From Rhabditoides inermis (Eukaryota; Nematoda; Chromadorea; Rhabditida; Rhabditidae), in assembly GCA_963966185.1 (NCBI GenBank), contig CAWZYM010000310.1:1-64000 (forward strand): 64,000 nt of DNA, in the 5' to 3' direction. The notes below the pieces were generated by a model. That model searched no databases. It saw only the letters and a list, made by a program, of their open reading frames with translations, and had not been told where the DNA came from. Within the stretch, counting starts at the first letter, position 1. Each line of letters starts with the position of its first letter. Both the position numbers and the translations under genes were made by a program. Of this stretch, positions 57,830 through 64,000 are shown in pieces.

Positions 57830-59302
57830 GGTCCTCTTTACAATGGCAGTAATGGCGTTGGTCCATAATGCGGACCATGACCTTAACTTGTTGATTTGGT
57901 GGTTTTTGAAGATCTTACTTGAATTCCGTGTTCTAATGACATAATACTGAAACAAGTTCCGAACTAATTGTTATATCACGCAATATCTGAGAGAATCGGA
58001 CACCACTGGGATCTAGGATATGAAATAGTGGAAAGTTATAATGTTTTGGTGTTTTCAGTAACTAACAAGTATCAACAACATGTTATGACACTTTTTTCGA
58101 TATAAAAATGAATAAATTTTGATAAGCTAAATCGGTCAAATGTCATCAAAACCTATACATATAACCCATTTTTGGACAGCTGTTACAATTAAAAAAATTT
58201 TTACCAGAAAATTAAACGACCAAAACTACTTTGTGTTCACATTGTCGTTGTACCATCAAATTCTAAAAAGTTATGAGCGTTTCAATCCAAAAAAATTAAA
58301 AAATTTCCACTTTTTTGGACGTGGTAATTATCCAGTCTTCAATAGAACCTTATTCTGGTTAGTTTATGAAAATGCAACCTATGCGAAGTGTTAAAGCACT
58401 TATATTTCAAAATTCGAAGGGGACGTCTTTTGAGAAATCGACCTTTGAATGTTGCTGGCTCGCGAACATGCAACCCTTAACCAAAACCGTTCCACTATAA
58501 AAGTACTTTTTGTAACTAGTTGTTCAAACTAACCATAAAAAAACGTGTTTGACAAATAAACGAGAACGTATTTAGATTTATCGATTTTCATTGTCGTCAT
58601 GTTCGCGAGCCAGCAACATTCAAAGGTCGATATCTCAAAAGACGTCCCCTTCGATTTTTAAAACAAAAGCGTTTTTACACTTGTTAGATGTTACATTTTC
58701 ATAAACTAACCGAAATAAGTTGCTATTGAAGGCTGGATAATCACCACGTCCAAAAAAGTAGACATTTTTAAATTTTCTTGAGTTGAAATGCTCAACTTTT
58801 TAGGATTTGGTGATACAACAACATTGTGAACACAAAGTATGCTTTAAATTATCTCTAGTTTCTGGAACTATTCAGTTTTTGTATGGTTCTTATCTGCTTA
58901 TGGTCCATTTGCGATGGACCACCATGATTGGGTCATTTTCAAACGGCTGTAGCAAAAATTTTCGATTTTCGACCCTTCGATTTTTCTCGTATAATTTTTC
59001 TTTTGTTATGAACAACTTCAAGTTTTGATTAATGCAAACTAGAGACTGCTATCGATTTTCCATATATTTATAAGAATTTTTTTTTTACAAAGGAAATCAT
59101 ATTTTTGCTTATAAAAGCTTGACCTTTGGGTAACATCAATTTCTTTCCATATAAAAAGTTTTTTAGATTGATGTGAGGAATTTTTTTTTCGAATTATTTT
59201 TCGGAACTTAGTTTTGGACAAAAACTGACAAAGTTGAGGTGGTGGTTAACTGGCTAAATATGCAAATTTTAATGAAATCACCATTACCACTTTGTAAAGG
59301 AC
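57830..59302. mobile_element. AT-rich nested fold-back element
   Basis: The outer ends are inverted: GGTCCTCTTTACAATGGCAG near 57830, and GGTCCTTTACAAAGTGGTAA on the reverse complement near 59300. Nested inside are longer inverted arms (58228-58470 and 58598-58839, about 240 bp, roughly 85% identical by eye). These share GGGGACGTCTTTTGAGA and GTTGCTGGCTCGCGAACATG. No transposase is visible. The nesting may reflect one element or two. Confidence 0.6.
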
Positions 59303-59675
59303 CCTTCATAACCCTAAACTACGCCCTCAAAAACCCTAGGTCCCACATGTCCCAAAAACGTCCGTTTCTCTCAGAGATTGCGTCATATACATTGCGTCAT
59401 AGTTATCAATGCTCATGTCCGTCGGTGGAACTATGTCTAATCAATCGACGACTACAGTACTATCCGTAAAAAGTGCCACATTTTTGAAATTTTAGAAAAG
59501 TTTCAAAAAAACAAAACAAAAAAAAGTTTGTAACTCGGGCAAATGAGAAGATTAGTGGCTGGTATTCGCGGAGAGTATGTAATCGATGATGCCGGATTCA
59601 GCTATCCAGTTAGTTTTCCTCTAACAACTTTGCGATCCGGAGTAAAACCACTCACAGTTTGCCACTAGTTAAAGG

Positions 59676-60018
59676 AACAGTGGCGACTTATTTCTGCCAC
59701 AACCTGCCACAACTCCTCATTTTCACACGAGCAAAACATTTGGCGCTGACCGGAATCGAACCCGCGAAGATCGGGGGCACAACGCAGCGCACATGTACTG
59801 AGCCAAGTAACAAGTGACCGGGTGTTGTTTATTTGCTGTTTTCGACCCCAGTTTTTGCACTGAAGTGTTGGCGAGAAATTCAAATTTTGAGGTGCATTTT
59901 TGGCAGTGGCAGAATCGAAAGTTACGCAAAATCGTCGTTCTTTCGCAAAAATTGCAATTGTGTTAGGATAATATGATTTTTAATAATACTTCGAGTCGAA
60001 AATAAGTCGCCACTGTTG
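59676..60018. mobile_element. 343-bp inverted-repeat element with tRNA-like core
   Basis: The ends AACAGTGGCGACTTATTT and its reverse complement bracket the stretch. A tRNA-like core lies at 59744-59812 on the minus strand (A box TGGCTCAGTACATG, B box GGTTCGATTCC). It parallels the 28.5-kb element: MITE-like ends around a tRNA-derived core. Confidence 0.65.
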
Positions 60019-60171
60019 CACCAAACCTCTTTTAGGGACACAACAATAAGTTTATCCATCGTACTGATTCTAAATTTTTGTAAAATAAACAAAAAAAAGT
60101 AGTTCAGATAAACCTATTAGAAAATTTGTGAACCTTATGCCATACTTAATCATGATGTGCAAAACACTTTG

Positions 60172-60242
60172 TCGGCAGGCGGAATAGAACCAGAGCCCCG
60201 CTATTCTATGCGCGATTGACTAACCACGACGCTACCTTGTAC
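60172..60242 (-). repeat. tRNA-like SINE core
   Basis: The minus strand has an A-box-like TAGCGTCGTGGTTAGTC and a B-box-like GGTTCTATTCC (one mismatch), about 70 nt long. Degenerate. Confidence 0.45.
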
Positions 60243-60489
60243 TGAAAGCGAGCAGCGGCGTTTACGAGCGTGTGATTACCCGCTGTGTGTTAGAAAGTGC
60301 ATCCTTTCTGTGTGAGAGCACCGCGCCACCCCCTACTCCGAAAACGATTCGTACACGGGCTTGCCTGCCCCTCAAGGGGGCGCGCGCGCGAATCTCGCTT
60401 CCGAGAAGAGCTAGCGAGCTAGCGATACCAAAATAAAAATGTAACTATTTTCTAACATTCATAGCGCACGGGTATTCTTAACACAAACC

Positions 60490-60511
60490 AACCAGCGCTT
60501 CCGCGCTGGTT
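60490..60511. repeat. Short GC hairpin
   Basis: AACCAGCGC and GCGCTGGTT are perfect 9-bp arms around TTCC. It is followed at once by an AT palindrome around GTAATACGTATA. Confidence 0.8.
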
Positions 60512-60545
60512 GTAATACGTATATATATTACGGTGCGGTGATGGT

Positions 60546-60606
60546 AAAATACAGGAATACAACGCCTACTGCAAAGTCTGCCGTAGGCGTTGTATTCCTG
60601 TATTTT
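60546..60606. repeat. 24-bp-arm hairpin at the 5' edge of the CR1-like element
   Basis: Arms 60546-60569 and 60583-60606 are perfect reverse complements (AAAATACAGGAATACAACGC plus CTAC) around 13 nt. LINE coding sequence begins immediately after the right arm. Confidence 0.95.
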
Positions 60607-63116
60607 TCTCAAATGATAAACACCTTGTTTTTGATATTCAATCAGGACCTAAAATAAGTGACCACTATTCTCTGTATTCCAAAATTAATATATGCATGGC
60701 TTCGCGTAACAATGGTCCTAGTACGTTTCTGGACTATAGGTCTGCCGATTTTTCTGGGATGTTATGTCGCTAATGTTAACTGGAGGACATCTTTCTCGGA
60801 GTGTGTTTCTATCAATGACAAATATGACAAGTTTTTAGAAATTCTGAGACATAGTGTTGACATTAGAGTTCCCCAGAGAGTTGTACGTTCAGATAAAACT
60901 TTCCCTCCTTGGTTGCTACGACAAAAACGAAATGTGAAAACACTCTATGATAAGCAGAGGACATCCCAGAATCCATCAGACCTATTACATTGTCAGAACG
61001 CGTTCAGTTCTTACAGAAAGACCCTAAAGAATTATAATAGGGAGAAACAGAAACATATTCTTGCTACTGCAAATACAAGACAGTATTGGACGTATATAAA
61101 AAGTCGTACCACTTCTAGGCCTGAAATCCCCTTCATAAAGAAAGGTGATAAATTGGTTTCTGACGATTTAGAACGAGCAACTTTGTTTAATGAGTATTTC
61201 TGTACTGTTTTCACAAAGGATAATGGGAAACCGTTTGATGTGCATGATAGAACGAAGTCTACTCTAGATTCGATAAATCTTTCGCCAGATGTAGTTTACG
61301 AGTATTTGAGGCGATTCAAGGGTAAATTATCGTCTGGACCAGATGGAATCCCTTCTATCTTGTTACAAAAACTAGCCTTAGTTATCGCTGAGCCGCTCAG
61401 TATTATATTCAAAGAGAGCTTAGATACAGGTGTGCTACCAAGTCTTTGGAAAAGATCAGTAGTTGTACCGGTAATGAAAAAAGGAGACCCCAGTATCACC
61501 AGCAACTACAGGCCTATTAGTCTAACGTGTACTTCGTGTAGAGCATTTGAGAGGATCATTGTTTATAAAATACGTAATCATCTCTGGCAAACAAATCTAA
61601 TATCGCCGAAACAGTTTGGATTTCTGAACAACCGCTCCACCACTGCTCAATTAATTGAATACAACAAATATCTTATAGCTAAATTGGATCTGGGATATTC
61701 TGTAGACTCTGCTTATCTAGACGTATCTAAAGCTTTTGATGTCGTTGAACATAGGAGGTTGATACAAATTGTTTCCTCTTACGGTATCAGGGGCCCACTT
61801 CTCCAATGGTTAAAAAATTATTTATCCGATAGACTGCAATGTGTACGAATCAAAAACAGTATGTCCTCGTGGTTAAAAGTTACTTCTGGCGTACCACAAG
61901 GGAGCGTACTCGGACCATTGTTATTCTTAATATACGTGAACGATATAGGCGAAGCCATACAAAATTGTGAATTTCTTATGTACGCCGATGATGTGAAAGT
62001 TTTCATCTCCAGTGAACATTCCGACAGCGTCACGCGCTTAGAATCTGATTTAAAAACTGTGTCTTCATGGTTTTGTAATCGACAGATGTCATTGAGCGTT
62101 TCTAAGTGCCAAATCATGCATTTCGGTAAAAATAACTTGCAACACACGTACAATGTTGGTGGACAACAACTGGAGTCTGTTAGAACAATACGTGATCTCG
62201 GATTTCAGTTTATGTATGATCTTAGTCCCGAGGCCCACGTAAAGAAACAAACACGAAAAGCGGCTTCATTAGCTACAATGGTGAAGAAGGTCTTCGTGAA
62301 AGACTTTGAACTCTGGCGCAACTTTTATGTATATAAAGTTAGACCGATATTAGAATTTGGATGCGAAATATATTGTAATATGAATAATGGTTATGTGAAC
62401 ATGTTAGAAAAAGTTCAAAGGCGTTTCACGAAATGCCTCCTACCCCATGAGACTTATTCAACAAGATTAGCCATTTTGGAAATGGATACTTTGTATATGA
62501 GGCGGTTGTTTACTGACTTATCTCTGACACACAGTTATATTTACGGTTACATTTACGTGAATCCTATTCCTTTATTGCTCTTATCGAATAGTGGACGTCT
62601 GGGAACAAACCGCGGACATGGTCTGAAACTTGTGAGCAGTGCACGCACCCACCTATCACAATCTTCTTTCCTCTTCCGAGTACACAATTTATGGAATAAG
62701 CTGCCTAGTCACATTGTCCTTGTGTCAGACAAAAGCGCATTCAAAGTCGGTGTCACCAAGTTTATAAAGTCTCAAATAAATCAACTGAACATTGTAGATC
62801 CAACTAGAATATAGTCATAAACGTGCTCTTGCCATCATTTGTAGAGTGGAGAGGGGAGTGAATCAGTGGGAGGGTCTATCCCACCGGCCGCGAACCCCAT
62901 CCTGGTAAGTGGTATGAAAGGTTTCCTACCCCCGCATACGCTGCTCTAATCAACAGTGTCTGGGGGCAGGAAATCCCTTGGTCTGTCTGCGCATCGTCTG
63001 GGCAAGGATCGAGTAGCCTCAGAACCCTGTCGAAACTCCTCTTAGTTCTGTACCGCGCATTTCAACCATATTGTATCGCTACCATAACTATGTATGAATA
63101 AAGATATATATAAAAA
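60607..63116 (+). mobile_element. Non-LTR retrotransposon, CR1-like, 5'-truncated
   Basis: Coding sequence begins in the last part of an apurinic endonuclease: ISDHYSLYSKI with the Ser-Asp-His motif at about 60653. A frameshift near 60765 then separates it from the reverse transcriptase frame, which stays open to 62814. RT motifs in order: LSSGPDGIPS, SNYRPISLT, QFGFLNNRSTT, YLDVSKAFDVV, VTSGVPQGSVLGPLLF, MYADDVKVF, MSLSVSKCQIM and LGF. VPQGSVLGPLLF with SKAFD is typical of CR1/L2-type elements. A GC-rich 3' UTR ends at AATAAAGATATATATAAAAA (about 63096-63116). The truncation plus the frameshift make it dead, although the RT domain itself looks intact and so is a fairly recent copy. Codon use is AT-rich, unlike the RTE-like element. 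Confidence 0.85.
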
Positions 63117-63790
63117 GTCCAATAACACGTGTTTTGGGTAGTCCCGTGATTGTGTACGTCTTATTGGTAATGCTGGCCATCGTCTTCAATAAACCGAACA
63201 CTTTCATTTAATCAGAACATTATGAAAAGTTGTGACCGTTCGCAGTTTCACTTTGACGAATGAACTCAGACTTTGTATCGGGCTCCGGCATATAAAAGAG
63301 CATAAAACAGCAGAGATGTGAAAATGACGTAAGATGAGAAGTGAATTATGTTAAGGGGTCCGTGTATACATGAGGATCTCATCGACGATGCTCAGGGTGA
63401 CCTGGATTCAGAGATAAGACATGGACCACGGGTGGCCGAAAGAACGGCCAATGACCGAAAATACGGCCAATTCCCATTGAAGAAAGACGATCATTGCACC
63501 ATTTGGGTTCAAGGACCGGAAATTTCGAAAAATCACAGTAAATCGTAGAAAAGTGATACAGAGTCAAGAAAAATCGCACGTATAGTGATGAAAGTTTAAA
63601 ATTACTGACAGTTCTCAGGATCTACCAAGATTGAATCTGAAGACGTGGTAAACATTCAAAAGTGCGCAAAACCCTGCAAACCAAGGAATCGGAATCGACC
63701 TGGTTTTAGTGATATCTTTCTCTCTCTCCCTATCTTCGAATTACTTTCCATCTCCCTATTTCACTTAAAGTCGTTTCTGCAAAAAAAGAA
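63117..63790. other. Intergenic, no gene recognised
   Basis: The open frames on both strands at 63348-63579 overlap and have no motif. Nothing else is recognisable until the 5S gene. Confidence 0.4.
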
Positions 63791-63909
63791 AGCTTACGTT
63801 ACCCGGGATTCCCAAGCCGTCTCCGATCCAAGTACTAACCGGGCGCATCGTTGCTTGACTTGCCAGATCGGACGGGATGGCGTATATTCAACGAGCTATG
63901 AACGTAAGC
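63791..63909 (-). rRNA. 5S ribosomal RNA
   Basis: On the minus strand 119 nt start GCTTACGTTCATAGC and include GCCATCCCGTCCGATCTGGC, AAGTCAAGCAACG, TTAGTACTTGGATCGGAGAC and GGCTTGGGAATCCC, ending GTAACGTAAGCTT. The 5' GCTTACG and 3' CGTAAGC pair to close helix I. The internal promoter blocks are conserved, and a T7 terminator follows directly. Nematode 5S genes are usually in tandem clusters; only one unit is in this window, so it may be the edge of a cluster or a dispersed copy. Confidence 0.95.
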
Positions 63910-64000
63910 GGGAGAGTGAATACTTTCTTAGGTGATCGATCTGTGGAGTACCCACGAAACCACCTGGTACCGCAATATAAAGCGATGTGTCGAGCCCGGA

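Overview
This is nuclear DNA of a eukaryote, almost certainly a nematode. The genes are split into many short exons (about 50-200 bp) separated by GT..AG introns with TTTCAG/TTCCAG-type acceptors. The protein families are ones that expand in nematodes: double C-type lectins, a ShKT-like domain, an F-box protein, a UDP-glucuronosyltransferase, a GILT thiol reductase and a DUF19-like protein. Exons are GC-rich and many introns hold (GA)n/(CT)n microsatellites. I suspect a diplogastrid such as Pristionchus, but that is only inference. Exon joins were made by eye from splice signals and conserved motifs, so individual boundaries may be off by a few bases.

Layout. 0.8-2.1 kb is one copy of a composite repeat; a second, inverted copy lies at 24.9-25.9 kb. 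Between them sit a DUF19-like secreted protein (-), a cathepsin-like cysteine peptidase with a ShKT-like N-terminus (+), an F-box protein (-), a UGT (-), a GILT protein with a long Gln/His-rich N-terminal extension (+), two tandem C-type lectins (+) and a tRNA-Leu(CAG) gene (-). A third lectin follows at 26.3-28.4 kb. The lectins and the UGT have WGATAR sites close to TATA-like boxes, the arrangement expected of intestinally expressed nematode genes. A secreted or lysosomal defence/detoxification role for the neighbourhood is inferred.

29.0-52.9 kb is a striking compound rearrangement. A 2.54-kb direct repeat (29040-31582 and 50373-52915) brackets a nearly perfect 18.8-kb palindrome with arms 31583-40499 and 41418-50372 and a 0.92-kb spacer. 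The direct repeat carries the 3' part of a coiled-coil gene and fragments of 5S rRNA. The palindrome arms carry a 163-bp tandem array near their outer ends, a hammerhead-ribozyme-like motif, and no gene I recognise. The spacer holds a 63-bp tandem array.

53-64 kb is repeat-rich: a damaged RTE-like LINE (53.9-56.4 kb), an AT-rich fold-back element (57.8-59.3 kb), a small inverted-repeat element with a tRNA-like core (59.7-60.0 kb), a 5'-truncated CR1-like LINE (60.6-63.1 kb) that starts at a 24-bp hairpin, and an intact-looking 5S rRNA gene on the minus strand (63791-63909). tRNA-derived SINE-like cores recur through the window.
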